Positions 17,928 through 27,493 are shown, counted from the first letter of the stretch. The stretch is DNA of 64,000 nucleotides from Kluyvera ascorbata_C (GCF_044197065.1 NZ_JBIQOI010000003.1:1-64000), one strand, 5' to 3'. Program-made: numbers and translations. The notes: generated by a model from the sequence alone, not told the origin.

Positions 17928-18872
17928 ATGAAGAAACTTCAGATTAAGCCTCAGGAATTAAAAATAATATCGGTGGTGGCCGCTAGCGAAAATATCAGCC
18001 ATGCCGCCACCGTGCTAGGCATGGCGCAGGCCAACGTTAGCCGCTACCTCTCTGACGTTGAAGCAAAAGTCGGGCTTAAAATCTTTGAGCGCAGCTCGCG
18101 TAAGCTCACGCTAACCCGCTTTGGTGAGTCGCTGCTTCCCTACGTTAACGACCTGCTGGAAAAAGAGAACCAGCTTAATAATTTCGTGGCTGACTATAAG
18201 CATGAAAAAAATGGCCGCGTCACGATTTACTCGCCGACAATGATTAATGCCTATCTGGCACGTAACGTGGTAAATACCATAAAAGATATTGGCAACATCA
18301 GCTTATATCTGAAAACATTTAATCTGGAACGAAAATCATTTTATGAAGGTTCCGAATTTCCCGACAACTGCGATATTTTAATTTCCTGCGTTCAGCCAAA
18401 AAATGAATCCTTAGTGGCGAGTTTTATCGCAAAATATGCGGTCAGCGCCTATGCCAGCACCGAGTATCTTGCCGAGCACCCTATCAACTCGCCGGACGAT
18501 CTCGACAAACACTCCTGCATTCTGATGGATTCGATGCTGATCAATGACGCCAATATCTGGCGTTTTAGCCTCGCCGGAAGTCAGGAGATTCGCGACTTTC
18601 GCGTCACCGGCAACTATATCTGCGATAACACGCAGTCGGCGCTGGAACTGGCGCGCAACGGGCTTGGGATTGTTTTTGCGCCTAAAAGTAGCGTACTGGC
18701 CGATGTTCAATCCGGGGTGCTCGCGCCTTGTTTCGCCGAACAGTACGAATGGTGGCTCGATCTCGTGGCTATCTACCGCAAACGTGAATATCAGCCATGG
18801 CGAGTGCAGTTTATTCTTGATGAAGTTCTGGAGGAGCTTCGCCGCCAGGTGGCGCAGCCGCGAGAAGATTAA
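17928..18872 (+). CDS. LysR-type transcriptional regulator
   Basis: The 314-residue product has the LysR winged helix (KIISVVAASENISHAATVLG and MAQANVSRYLSDVEAKVG, recognition helix about residues 30-50) and a co-inducer-binding domain (about 95-300). It is divergent from the MipA-like gene and convergent with the FhuE-like receptor gene; the MipA-like gene is the natural candidate target. The ligand is unknown. Confidence 0.83.
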   Translation: MKKLQIKPQELKIISVVAASENISHAATVLGMAQANVSRYLSDVEAKVGLKIFERSSRKLTLTRFGESLLPYVNDLLEKENQLNNFVADYKHEKNGRVTIYSPTMINAYLARNVVNTIKDIGNISLYLKTFNLERKSFYEGSEFPDNCDILISCVQPKNESLVASFIAKYAVSAYASTEYLAEHPINSPDDLDKHSCILMDSMLINDANIWRFSLAGSQEIRDFRVTGNYICDNTQSALELARNGLGIVFAPKSSVLADVQSGVLAPCFAEQYEWWLDLVAIYRKREYQPWRVQFILDEVLEELRRQVAQPRED

Positions 18873-18898
18873 CCCCGGCACGAAGCCGGGGCGTGATT

Positions 18899-21037
18899 TT
18901 AGAAAGCGTAGGTCATGCTGACCGAGACGTTACGCGGCTCGCCGTAGACCGCGGAATCATCCAGATACGAGTAGTATTCACGGTCAAACAGGTTGTTGAC
19001 GTTTGCCTGTACCGCCAGCTGTTTGGTGACCTGATACTGCGCGAACAGGCTCACCAGCGGGTAGCTGCTCTGGTAGAGGCGCTGAGTTTCGCCGTCCGGC
19101 CCGGTCACGTCTTGATAGACCCGGTTTTGCCAGGTCGCACCGCCGCCGACGGTCAGCTCAGGCATCACCGGCACGCGGTAGCGGGTGAACAGTTTGAGCT
19201 GCGTCTGCGGCGCAAAGCTGTTGTAGCGACCATCGCTATCGGTGGCAACGTAGCGCGTGGCGCTGAAGGTCAGTTGCAGGTTGTCAGTGACTGCACCGTT
19301 AACCTCAAATTCCGCCCCTTTGCTCACCGCGCCGCTGGTCGAACGATACGCTTGTTCACTGGAGCCGTTGACGAACTCACCACTCACCGCTTCTGGCGCG
19401 TTATCCTGCTCAATACGGAACACCGCGAAGTTGGTGGTTAAACGCCCGTCCGCCCAGTCAGCCTTGAGACCCGTTTCATAGTTCTTGCCGGTCACCGGCG
19501 ACAGCCATGACCCATCGGCGGAACGTTTGGTCTGCGGCGCGAAAATCGAAGTATAGCTGGCATAAGCCGACAGACTTTCGGTCAGATCATAGACCAGCCC
19601 GCCGTACGGCGTGATGTTGTATTTACGCATATCACCGCTGCTGCCGTCAGTGCTGTACTGGGTATAGCGCGCGCCGATAATCAGCGATAGCGGGTCGGCA
19701 ATCGACAGACGAGCCGCCGTATAGGCGGATTTCTGCCGCACAATGTCGTCAGCATTTTGATACCAGTCGCCCCACTCCGGCTGCGCCACGCTGCCGTTCC
19801 AGTTGTTATCAAAGATGCCAATCTGGCTGGCATCCATCGGCCCATCCTGGCTGAAGGTGGCATTGTGCTGACGGCTGTAGCTCGCGCCGGCCATCAACTG
19901 ATGCTGACGTCCCAATAGCTTGAATGGCCCGTTGGCGTAGGTATCGAAGGAGTCGACGGTACGCTTGCCTTTATCTTTACTGCCCCACCCGGTGGCACCA
20001 TCGCCGGTATCGGCATCGGGGTTGCCCATCACGTACAGCAGCGTGTCGTTGAAGGTCTGCTCGCCGTGGGTACCGTTGAAGCGATATGACCAGCCGTTAT
20101 CCCATTCGTGAGTCAGGTCGACAAACACCTTGCGAGACTCAACCTGATAGCGCGTCCAGTCTGCCGCCGTGTTGGTGCTGCGGTCGTAGTGCGTGCGCGA
20201 GCCGTTACTGTAAAGACTCGGCAGCCCGCCCCAGGTAGGATTGCCGGTGTTCGATTTCTGGTAGTCCCACCCCAGCGACACGGTGGTACTGTCGGTAAGA
20301 TCCGCATCCACCACGCCGTAGAAGAATTTCTTGGTTTTATGATATCGGTCGAGCCAGCTGTCCTGATCCTGATAGCCGGTGACGATGCGGCCACGCAGGC
20401 TGCCGTCAGCGTTCAGCGGCGTAGAGAGGTCGGCGACATAGCGCTGCTTATTCCAGCTGCCGTAGCTGGCGCTGATATTACCGGTTGCCACCTTGCTGTC
20501 CGCCCGCTTGCGCACCATGTTCACCGTCGCGCCCGGGTCGCCCGCGCCGGTCATCAGCCCGTTAGCGCCGCGCACCACCTCAATACGGTCATAGATAGCG
20601 GTATCTTCCGCCGCATCGCCATAGTTCCAGGCATCGCCCAGCGAGGTAGGAATGTCGTCGTAGGAGAAATTGGTGATTTCAAAACCGCGCGAGTAGTAAT
20701 AGCTGCGCTCAGAGTCAATCTGCTGCGATGAGACGCCGGTCGCGTTGGTCAGAACCTCATCTACCGTTTGCAGGTCCTGGTCCTGCATACGCTGGCGAGT
20801 GACGACGCTGACGGACTGCGGAATATCGCGCGGCGCCAGATTCATCTTGGTGCCCGCGTGCGTGGTTTTTACCGCGTAGTCTTGTTGCGCATCGGTCGTA
20901 CTTTCTCCGCTACCGTAGACCACCATCTCCTGACTGGTTTCTGCGGCCTGAGCCTGGTGAACGAAGCCGTGGATCGCTAGCGCAAGAAGCGAAACGGTGA
21001 GCGGTTTCCCGCTGATTTCCCTGCCGTTAAAAAACAT
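18899..21037 (-). CDS. FhuE-like TonB-dependent siderophore receptor
   Basis: This is an outer-membrane receptor for ferric hydroxamate-type siderophores, closely resembling FhuE (coprogen, ferrioxamine, rhodotorulic acid). A signal peptide ends at QAQAAE and is followed by a TonB-box-like stretch (QEMVVYGSGE). The plug domain includes RDIPQSVSVVTRQRM, YYYSRGFEI and IEVVRGANGLMTGAGDPGA. The 22-strand barrel ends in VNNLFDREYYSYLDD and a C-terminal Phe. I start at the ATG at 21037 (712 residues; E. coli FhuE has 729) because a GGGAC box precedes it; the ATG at 21049 is possible. A Fur-box-like site lies upstream, and a YncE-like gene is divergent. Confidence 0.87.
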   Translation of the reverse strand: MFFNGREISGKPLTVSLLALAIHGFVHQAQAAETSQEMVVYGSGESTTDAQQDYAVKTTHAGTKMNLAPRDIPQSVSVVTRQRMQDQDLQTVDEVLTNATGVSSQQIDSERSYYYSRGFEITNFSYDDIPTSLGDAWNYGDAAEDTAIYDRIEVVRGANGLMTGAGDPGATVNMVRKRADSKVATGNISASYGSWNKQRYVADLSTPLNADGSLRGRIVTGYQDQDSWLDRYHKTKKFFYGVVDADLTDSTTVSLGWDYQKSNTGNPTWGGLPSLYSNGSRTHYDRSTNTAADWTRYQVESRKVFVDLTHEWDNGWSYRFNGTHGEQTFNDTLLYVMGNPDADTGDGATGWGSKDKGKRTVDSFDTYANGPFKLLGRQHQLMAGASYSRQHNATFSQDGPMDASQIGIFDNNWNGSVAQPEWGDWYQNADDIVRQKSAYTAARLSIADPLSLIIGARYTQYSTDGSSGDMRKYNITPYGGLVYDLTESLSAYASYTSIFAPQTKRSADGSWLSPVTGKNYETGLKADWADGRLTTNFAVFRIEQDNAPEAVSGEFVNGSSEQAYRSTSGAVSKGAEFEVNGAVTDNLQLTFSATRYVATDSDGRYNSFAPQTQLKLFTRYRVPVMPELTVGGGATWQNRVYQDVTGPDGETQRLYQSSYPLVSLFAQYQVTKQLAVQANVNNLFDREYYSYLDDSAVYGEPRNVSVSMTYAF

Positions 21038-21160
21038 ATTGGGTCCCATCAGATCTTGTTGTTGTGAGTTGGCCGTTCCGCTCGCAGCGCCAGGATATGA
21101 CGCGCTTTTCCATAAGCTTTTGAGCTGCATAAAAAAGCGATAATGACCACAAATGAGAAC

Positions 21161-21179
21161 GCCAATGATAATCACTCGC
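21161..21179. promoter_or_regulatory. Fur-box-like site upstream of the FhuE-like gene
   Basis: GCCAATGATAATCACTCGC matches the 19-bp Fur consensus at about 14 positions. It lies about 125 bp before the receptor start and argues for iron-repressed transcription. It would overlap the coding sequence if the longest upstream ATG were used. Confidence 0.6.
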
Positions 21180-21345
21180 TTTAAATGACGCAGTTTGTTT
21201 TGTCAGTTAAATGTAAGCAAATGTATACATATTTATTATCAAAGCGTTGTTCTCATTTTCCACATCACCTGCACTAAATTTGCCGGGGTGTGGGCGCGCT
21301 ACCACCGAAAAATGGGATCGGCGAATTTGCGCATTTGTGATAAAT

Positions 21346-21364
21346 AATTATGATTCTCATTCTT
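21346..21364. promoter_or_regulatory. Fur-box-like site upstream of the YncE-like gene
   Basis: The sequence around AATTATGATTCTCATTCTT matches the Fur consensus at about 13 of 19 positions and lies about 65 bp before the YncE-like start. E. coli yncE is known to be Fur regulated, which supports the call. Confidence 0.6.
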
Positions 21365-21428
21365 ATTAAAATATCCCGTCACCGCACCGCCTCTGCCGGG
21401 AACCGCTTATCCAATGATGGAGTTTCGA

Positions 21429-22517
21429 ATGGTATCGTTATTCAGCCCGCGCAAAACGGCGCTCTGCGCCGCACTCGTCGCCGCTTTTACCCTCCACTCG
21501 CTGCCTGCCCTTGCCGAAAATGCGCAGCCTGCCGAGAGCGCCGCGGCGCTGAAGACCGCTGCTGGCGTCACGCAAAACGCGCTGGGCGATGGTCTGTATG
21601 AAATGGCCCTGTTCTCCGGCGAGAAATCACTGTTTGTCGCCAGCGCACAAAGCTTTAAAGATGTGAACGGCGGCGTGATTTATCGCGTGGACCCGACTTC
21701 GCTTGCCGTCACCGGTATCACCCATACCGATCTGAAAAACTTTGGCATGGCGGTGGATAGCGACGGCAAAACGTTCTACGTCACCAACTCGCTGGACGGC
21801 GGGGTATCAAAAGTGGACGCGAAAAGCGGCAAGGTGTTGCAGCGTTTGATGCTCGACGGCAAAGACAAGGACGGTGACCCAGCGGGCGCACGTGAAGTGC
21901 TGTTCCACGAGGGTCTGCTGTTTATCGGCCGCGTCGCCGAGCCGGGCTATATCTCGGTGGTCGATGCTAAAACCATGACCGTGAAGGCGCGTATTGATAA
22001 CGCAGGAAAATGGGTTACCGGCATCATCTACTCACCGGTGACCAAACGCATCTATGCGACCAACGGCGGCGGCGAAGTGCTGGTCATCAACCCACAAAGC
22101 TACAAAATTGAGCAGCGCTGGACGCCGGGCGACGGCAAAGAATATCTGCTGCTGAACATGGCGGAAGACCCAAAAACCGGCCGTCTGTTTGTCACCGATG
22201 ACTCTAAGGCCAAGACCACGCTGGTCTTTGATGAACACACCGGCAAAGTGATTAAACGCATTGACGGCGATGCGCTGGGCATTAAGTTTGACGCGAAGCG
22301 CAATGAGATCTTCATCAGCCAGCGCGAGTCGAAAAAAGTCCTGCGTCTTGATGCCACCAGCTACGCTGTGAAGCAGAGCTGGGACTTCAGCACGCGCCCG
22401 AACAGCCTGCTGCTGTCTGATGATGGCAACACGTTATACGTGACGCTGAAGCAGGACTTCAACAAAGATAACTCCACCAAAGGGCCGGATAGCGTCGCGC
22501 GTATTACGCTGAACTAA
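21429..22517 (+). CDS. YncE-like secreted beta-propeller protein
   Basis: This periplasmic seven-bladed YVTN-type beta-propeller resembles E. coli YncE, an iron-regulated protein of unclear function that binds DNA in vitro. The signal peptide is KTALCAALVAAFTLHSLPAL (cleavage at ALA-ENAQ). Propeller repeats are seen in KTFYVTNSLDGGVSKVDAKS, KRIYATNGGGEVLVINPQ, GRLFVTDDSKAKTTLVFDEH and GNTLYVTLKQDF. I chose the ATG at 21429 because GGAG lies 7-8 nt upstream, giving 362 residues (E. coli 353). It is divergent from the FhuE-like receptor; in E. coli yncE neighbours the receptor gene yncD, so a joint role in metal or siderophore uptake is inferred. Confidence 0.85.
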   Translation: MVSLFSPRKTALCAALVAAFTLHSLPALAENAQPAESAAALKTAAGVTQNALGDGLYEMALFSGEKSLFVASAQSFKDVNGGVIYRVDPTSLAVTGITHTDLKNFGMAVDSDGKTFYVTNSLDGGVSKVDAKSGKVLQRLMLDGKDKDGDPAGAREVLFHEGLLFIGRVAEPGYISVVDAKTMTVKARIDNAGKWVTGIIYSPVTKRIYATNGGGEVLVINPQSYKIEQRWTPGDGKEYLLLNMAEDPKTGRLFVTDDSKAKTTLVFDEHTGKVIKRIDGDALGIKFDAKRNEIFISQRESKKVLRLDATSYAVKQSWDFSTRPNSLLLSDDGNTLYVTLKQDFNKDNSTKGPDSVARITLN

Positions 22518-22868
22518 CCTGTCAGAGTGGCACATCCGGCACGGTGCAACATCGCGCCGGATGGTGCTTCGCTTATCCGCCCTACCTTATTTACGCTTTA
22601 GAAACATGTATTTATTTTTAACCTGGCTATCACGGCGAAGATAATAACCAGCAAATATAATCATCATTGATTATATTTATAACCAGTAAGAGGCATTCAA
22701 CAACTACTTTATTATTTACGCTTATTGCCACGTTCTTCATATCGGAAGTATGTTATTTTGTAAGTGCGGTTAATTAAACAATTCGCCCCGCGAAATTAAA
22801 CAATCCGGTATATACAGGGCAATTACCCCTCCGTATAATTTCGCGCTGTCATATATTAAGGTTAAGTT
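22518..22868. other. intergenic region with REP-like element and AT-rich promoter region
   Basis: A REP-like palindrome (about 22535-22590, CATCCGGCACGGTGC...GCGCCGGATG) follows the yncE-like gene. The rest (22600-22868) is AT-rich and probably contains the promoter of the next LysR gene. No other gene is seen. Confidence 0.5.
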
Positions 22869-23756
22869 ATGCTCAAGCACGTTCAGGATATGGCGCTTTT
22901 TGCGCTACTGGTTGAAAACGGTTCATTTACAAAAACCGCCGCTGAACTGGGTATGACAAAATCTCGTATCAGCCAGAGAATTAGCGCGCTTGAGGAGTAT
23001 CTTAACCTCAGATTACTGAATCGTACGACGCGCAAAATATCGCTGACGGCGGACGGAGAGCGCTACCTCGCCTACTGCCATGAGATAGTGGACGCCAGCG
23101 TTCGCGGAGACAAAACGGTACAGGCGCTGCACAGTAAGACTGGTGGAAAGCTGAAAATCATCGCCCCACCGGGTTTTATGGCGAGTATTCTTCCCGCGGT
23201 ACACCATCAGTTTTTGCAGACGCATTCGGATATTGAGCTTGAGCTGTTAACCGCCGACTCCTTTTATGGCTCGGTAGGCAGTGAGTTTGATGTAGCCTAC
23301 CGCATCGGTAAACCCTCAGATGATACCTGCATTGGTCGCTTTCTTGGGACGTTTAACCGTTTTGTCGTCTGCACGCCAGGGTACCAGTCACAGCATGATA
23401 TCCAGCACCCCGACGCGCTGAAGACCTGCGAGTTGATAACCCATCGCACCTGGAAAAGTATTACGCTCTTCCAGCGCGATGAGTCCTATGAATTGACGAT
23501 GCCGCTGCGCCATACCAGCGACAATCTGACCTATATCCTGCAGCAAACGCTACAGGGAACCGGCGTCGCGATTCTGCCCGAATATATCGTTAAACCCTAT
23601 CTGCAAAGTGGCCAGCTCACGGCGTTACTACCGCCATGGGAAGTACAGAAAATAGATCTCTGGATGATTTATCAAAGCAAAACGCATAACCCTGCGGTAC
23701 TTCGTGACTATATCAATTTTGTGACCCAGTACGACGTTATCCCTAATGCCATGTAA
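22869..23756 (+). CDS. LysR-type transcriptional regulator
   Basis: The 295-residue LysR-family protein has a winged helix at residues 1-60 (DMALFALLVENGSFTKTAAE; TKSRISQRISALEEYLNL), a linker, and an effector domain of the type found in the large DmlR/AaeR-like subgroup. AAGGTTAAGTT precedes the ATG. The genes downstream on the same strand (unknown protein and bestrophin-like channel) begin 55 bp later and may belong to the same unit or be its target; this is inference from position. Confidence 0.83.
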   Translation: MLKHVQDMALFALLVENGSFTKTAAELGMTKSRISQRISALEEYLNLRLLNRTTRKISLTADGERYLAYCHEIVDASVRGDKTVQALHSKTGGKLKIIAPPGFMASILPAVHHQFLQTHSDIELELLTADSFYGSVGSEFDVAYRIGKPSDDTCIGRFLGTFNRFVVCTPGYQSQHDIQHPDALKTCELITHRTWKSITLFQRDESYELTMPLRHTSDNLTYILQQTLQGTGVAILPEYIVKPYLQSGQLTALLPPWEVQKIDLWMIYQSKTHNPAVLRDYINFVTQYDVIPNAM

Positions 23757-23811
23757 TGTCGCGTCGCCGCATTACATATCCCTAAACCACCAATATCGAT
23801 AAGTAAATAAG

Positions 23812-24231
23812 ATGACCACTCGCGCTATTTCTGCGGAAGAAAAATCGCTTCTGATTTTCAATCAGAAAAATAAAATGGATAAATACTGGAATCTCTATTC
23901 CATGGAACTGATCACCCAAATCACCACAACGGGTCGTTTGTACCATCACTATATTCAACCAAGTGAAAAAGGCCGTCTCTGCGTGTGCGTATTCGATGGG
24001 GTCTACATCAATATTATTCGTTCACGTATTTTTGGTGAAATAGAGATCCACTTCGCAGTGGAATCCGCCGAGCTTGGTCGTATTGAGCTACCGTCCGCCT
24101 GCATCGACATGCAGGGTAATCTGGACCGCCATATTCCCCTTAATGACAAAACCCGCGTGTTTGCCCATTACCTGGATCGCCTGCAGATGGTTTACGACTC
24201 AATCTTAGCGTTGTCTCCAGAGAAGGCGTAA
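23812..24231 (+). CDS. hypothetical protein, coupled to the bestrophin-like gene
   Basis: I do not recognise this 139-residue protein. It is predicted cytoplasmic, with no signal peptide or membrane helix. It has a charged N-terminus (AEEKSLLIFNQKNKMDKYWN), a central beta-rich part (GRLCVCVFDGVYINIIRSRI) and a helical end. The stop is 3 bp before the ATG of the bestrophin-like gene, so the two are almost certainly cotranscribed. It may modulate that channel, but only the arrangement supports this. Confidence 0.7.
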   Translation: MTTRAISAEEKSLLIFNQKNKMDKYWNLYSMELITQITTTGRLYHHYIQPSEKGRLCVCVFDGVYINIIRSRIFGEIEIHFAVESAELGRIELPSACIDMQGNLDRHIPLNDKTRVFAHYLDRLQMVYDSILALSPEKA

Positions 24232-24234
24232 ACC

Positions 24235-25122
24235 ATGATAGTCAGGCCGCAGCAAACCTGGTTGCGTAAGTTATTCTCATGGCGCGGGTCGATCATGAGA
24301 AAAATTTCCCCCCAGCTCTGTTTCTTTATCATGCTAAATATTGCGTATTTGTATTTGCTGCCGCTTATACATCTGCACGGTATCATTGCCAAAGAGAGCT
24401 CGTTTTATTTTATCGGCGTGTCGATTTCAATCTCGGTCTTTATCGGGTTTCGCAACAACACGGCGTGGCTGCGCTACTGGGAGGCGCGCAAACTGTGGGG
24501 GGACCTGCTCATCGCAAGCCGGTCGCTCATGCGGGAAGTGATCAACACCACCAAGGCCAGCCCGGAAGAGAAAATGGTGATACTGGATCTGATTGTCACC
24601 TACTGCGCAACGTTAAAAGCCAAGCTGCGTCATGGGCCAGTCCCGGTTTCACGCGCGCTGGACTACCAGCACCTCACGACGCCCTGCAACGCCCTGCTGC
24701 AAAATATCGGGCAGTGGCTTTATCAGCATCGGCCGAACGAGTTTGTGTACCGTAATTTCAATGATTATTTGAACCAGATGAGCACCATTCAGGGGGGCTG
24801 CGAGCGTATCAGCAATACGCCCATTCCCTATGCCTATTCGTTGCTGCTTCACCGGACGGTCGGTATTTTTTGCGCCGTCTATCCGCTACTGCTGATTCAT
24901 GATTTTGGCTTTATGACGCTGCTGTTTTCTATTTTCACCACCTATGCGCTGCTGGCGCTAGACGCTATCGCCACCGAGCTCGAGGACCCCTTCGGTACCG
25001 AGGATAACGACCTGCCGCTCAATGCCATTTGCAACGCCATTGAGATAGACCTGAGGGAAATGGTGAAAGACAGCCTGGTACCGGCAAAACTGACGCCTGA
25101 CGCGAACTTCCGGCTGATTTGA
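24235..25122 (+). CDS. bestrophin-family (YneE-like) membrane channel protein
   Basis: This is a 295-residue inner-membrane protein of the bestrophin/UPF0187 family (E. coli YneE, 304 residues). Prokaryotic bestrophins form pentameric channels; some pass cations, others anions. Family features are WRGSIMRKI before the first helix, GVSISISVFIGFRNNTAWLR with YWEARKLWG (about residues 60-87), the cytosolic SNTPIPYAYSLLLHRTV segment, and the acidic ELEDPFGTEDNDLPL stretch near 245. It is transcribed with the preceding unknown gene. Confidence 0.83.
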   Translation: MIVRPQQTWLRKLFSWRGSIMRKISPQLCFFIMLNIAYLYLLPLIHLHGIIAKESSFYFIGVSISISVFIGFRNNTAWLRYWEARKLWGDLLIASRSLMREVINTTKASPEEKMVILDLIVTYCATLKAKLRHGPVPVSRALDYQHLTTPCNALLQNIGQWLYQHRPNEFVYRNFNDYLNQMSTIQGGCERISNTPIPYAYSLLLHRTVGIFCAVYPLLLIHDFGFMTLLFSIFTTYALLALDAIATELEDPFGTEDNDLPLNAICNAIEIDLREMVKDSLVPAKLTPDANFRLI

Positions 25123-25166
25123 CTGTTCTCTCTCCTGACGGGGAGAGAACGACACAGCATCTGTCT

Positions 25167-26759
25167 TCAGCGGATGACATCGTAGACCGACTTCTGAATC
25201 GCCAACCATTTTTTGCTATCGGCATCCCCCGTCGCTTTACTGCGCCGCTGGGCGTTATCCACAGCCAGACGCTGACGCGCCACCACCGCAGGCGTGGTAC
25301 AGAAAGACTGAAGGTAAGATTTACGAATCGCGGTAAGCTGCGCACCCTGCGAAAGCTCGTGCGTCAGCGTGTTGATAAACCGCCGACAGGGCTTCGGCTC
25401 ATCCATCTGCAAATGGTAGCGCAGCAACAGATTCAACACGTCCTCATGCTGGGCCGCCATCGCGGCATCCGTCCACGCCAGCTGCCAGGTCATACCGGCG
25501 CGTAAAAACAGCGTGGTCACTTCAGTATCATTACGGTCAATGGCTGAGCGCAGCGCATTGCGATCCCACAGGATCCCACGACGAGCCAACATCTCACGAG
25601 GCGATGCCGGCGAAGGGCTTTCGGCTTCGGTAACGACAACCGGCTGCGGAGGTTCAACGTAGGGCCGCGGCTCTGGCGATGATGTCAGCAGACTGATACC
25701 GCCAAGCGCCATCCCTAACACCGATACCGCAACCGCTCCCCACAGTACCGCTGCGGCAATCCGCTCGCGGGTGTCAGCGCGTTCACGTGCTTTATGCGAA
25801 AGACGCTCAATGCTGTCGGCAATCGGTTTTCCATCAACGCCCCAGGCATGGGCATAGTCCCGCGCAAGCGTCCAGTAGCGCTGAACTTCACTGCCGTCCG
25901 CCGCCATCAGGCTGGCAGGGTTAACCCGCGTGCGCCCCTGCTCGTAGGCGTGTTGGACCGGGGTGGTGATTTGCTCGGTATAGAGATCTAACAGCTGGCA
26001 CTCTATTTCCGTCAACGGATGGTGTGCCAGCATCGTATTGCGCATCCGGCGCACATCCTCGAGGAAGGTATGCAGAGTCAGACGCTGCTCAGCGAGAAAA
26101 GTCAGCGAGGCAGAATGGTTAAATAGCGAAGAGTAGTAACGGGTGAACGCCTTTTTATCCACAATCAACAGCGCCAGCTCGCTAAACGTCATGCCATCAA
26201 GGACGTTTTCCGTCGGGCTACGCGAACGCCAGCGCATCACATCGTGCGAACCAAACTGAACGCTCAGATACTGGTGGAGATGGGGAATATCCGGCCAGAC
26301 CTGCATCACCAGCCCGCGCAGCATGAGTTGAATGGTGCGAATCTGCCGTTCGGCCTGTTCCTGCAACTGCTCGGCATCGCCAGCATAGCCGGTATTAAAC
26401 ATCAGCAACGGTTGCTGCTGCTTGATTTGCTCCAGCGTCACCACAAACCGCTCGGCGGCAATCAGCTGATTTTCCGTTGCCGTGATGCCATGCTCATAGG
26501 AGGGGATCCCCTGCTGGAGATGCCTCAGCTGGAGCATAAATTCACTCAACTGGCTGTCGTTGATATTAAGCCGCTTGGCCACGGCGCCCCAGCCGCCGAG
26601 GTTAAGTCGCGCTTGATCAAGCTGCTCCAGAAACCAACGAGGATCTTTACCTTCCGTCACGCGCAGCTTTAGCAGCGTGAGGATTTCTAACGAAGCCTGA
26701 CGTATCACGCTCAGGCAATGCTCATACTGCTGGCCAACCTGTCGCGATAACGTCGACAT
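25167..26759 (-). CDS. STY4199-type HEPN-domain membrane protein
   Basis: This 530-residue protein resembles the enterobacterial family named after Salmonella STY4199, described as containing a HEPN-like domain; I give this from memory of the family. The N-terminal two thirds is mostly helical and probably cytoplasmic. A single hydrophobic helix follows (VLWGAVAVSVLGMALGGISL, about residues 340-360), then a Pro-rich linker and a C-terminal ankyrin-like segment (DRNDTEVTTLFLRAGMTWQL, about 415-460). A minimal R-x4-6-H HEPN motif is not certain (RRMRNTMLAHHP near 240 is the best candidate). It is a single-gene unit; the role is unknown. Confidence 0.65.
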   Translation of the reverse strand: MSTLSRQVGQQYEHCLSVIRQASLEILTLLKLRVTEGKDPRWFLEQLDQARLNLGGWGAVAKRLNINDSQLSEFMLQLRHLQQGIPSYEHGITATENQLIAAERFVVTLEQIKQQQPLLMFNTGYAGDAEQLQEQAERQIRTIQLMLRGLVMQVWPDIPHLHQYLSVQFGSHDVMRWRSRSPTENVLDGMTFSELALLIVDKKAFTRYYSSLFNHSASLTFLAEQRLTLHTFLEDVRRMRNTMLAHHPLTEIECQLLDLYTEQITTPVQHAYEQGRTRVNPASLMAADGSEVQRYWTLARDYAHAWGVDGKPIADSIERLSHKARERADTRERIAAAVLWGAVAVSVLGMALGGISLLTSSPEPRPYVEPPQPVVVTEAESPSPASPREMLARRGILWDRNALRSAIDRNDTEVTTLFLRAGMTWQLAWTDAAMAAQHEDVLNLLLRYHLQMDEPKPCRRFINTLTHELSQGAQLTAIRKSYLQSFCTTPAVVARQRLAVDNAQRRSKATGDADSKKWLAIQKSVYDVIR

Positions 26760-26894
26760 CTTCCCATTCCTTAATCAACAGCAAGGTTTTTCGCCTTAGG
26801 ATTAATAGGTTACTTATTTGTTATTTTTGTCGTTACACCATAGATCAATTCAGGCAAATTAACAGTCCCGGCCCACCCTCCAGAATGTGAAATT

Positions 26895-27437
26895 ATGATC
26901 GCGCTCACCACAGAACGTTTAGCCTGTACACCAATCGTCGAAGGCGACTGGTCTTTTTTCTTATCGCTACAGCAGAATCCACAGGTCATGCGCTATGTGG
27001 CTGATAACCGACACGAAGAGGATATCAGGGCCGCTTTTGACACCCGCCTTGCCCCCTGGTCACCCGGCGCGGAGCACTGGCTATGCCTGGTAGTGCGCGA
27101 TAGCCAGCAAACGCCGCTGGGCGTGACCGGCTATATCCACCGTGACAGCGACAGTGCGGAAGTGGGTTTTTTATTTGCCCCCGAGGCACAGGGGAAAGGT
27201 TATGGCAGCGAGTCGCTTCGCGCGGTATGTGACTACGCCTTTCAACACGGCGGTATACGCCGCCTGACGGCAACGGTCACCGCGGGCAATATCGCCTCAC
27301 GGCGTACGCTTGAAAAAATGGGATTTGTGCTTGAAGGCGAGCTAAGAGAAAGCTACTTCCTGGCAGGAGAGTGGCAAAATGACTGGCTTTTCGGCCTATT
27401 GAGTCATGAATATAATCATTCTCAGGCATCTGGCTAA
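26895..27437 (+). CDS. GNAT-family N-acetyltransferase (RimJ/RimL-like)
   Basis: This 180-residue GNAT acetyltransferase is of the RimJ/RimL/SpeG type. The acetyl-CoA-binding motif A is AEVGFLFAPEAQGKGYGSES (about residues 90-110), and the typical C-terminal ending NIASRRTLEKMGFVLEGELR is present. Substrates of this group include ribosomal protein N-termini, small amines and antibiotics; the substrate here cannot be read from sequence. It is flanked by unrelated genes in the variable region. Confidence 0.82.
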   Translation: MIALTTERLACTPIVEGDWSFFLSLQQNPQVMRYVADNRHEEDIRAAFDTRLAPWSPGAEHWLCLVVRDSQQTPLGVTGYIHRDSDSAEVGFLFAPEAQGKGYGSESLRAVCDYAFQHGGIRRLTATVTAGNIASRRTLEKMGFVLEGELRESYFLAGEWQNDWLFGLLSHEYNHSQASG

Positions 27438-27493
27438 TAGCGGCGTCAGAACGACTCTTTTACACTCCTCATCCTGTTAAATGAGGGGCAAAA

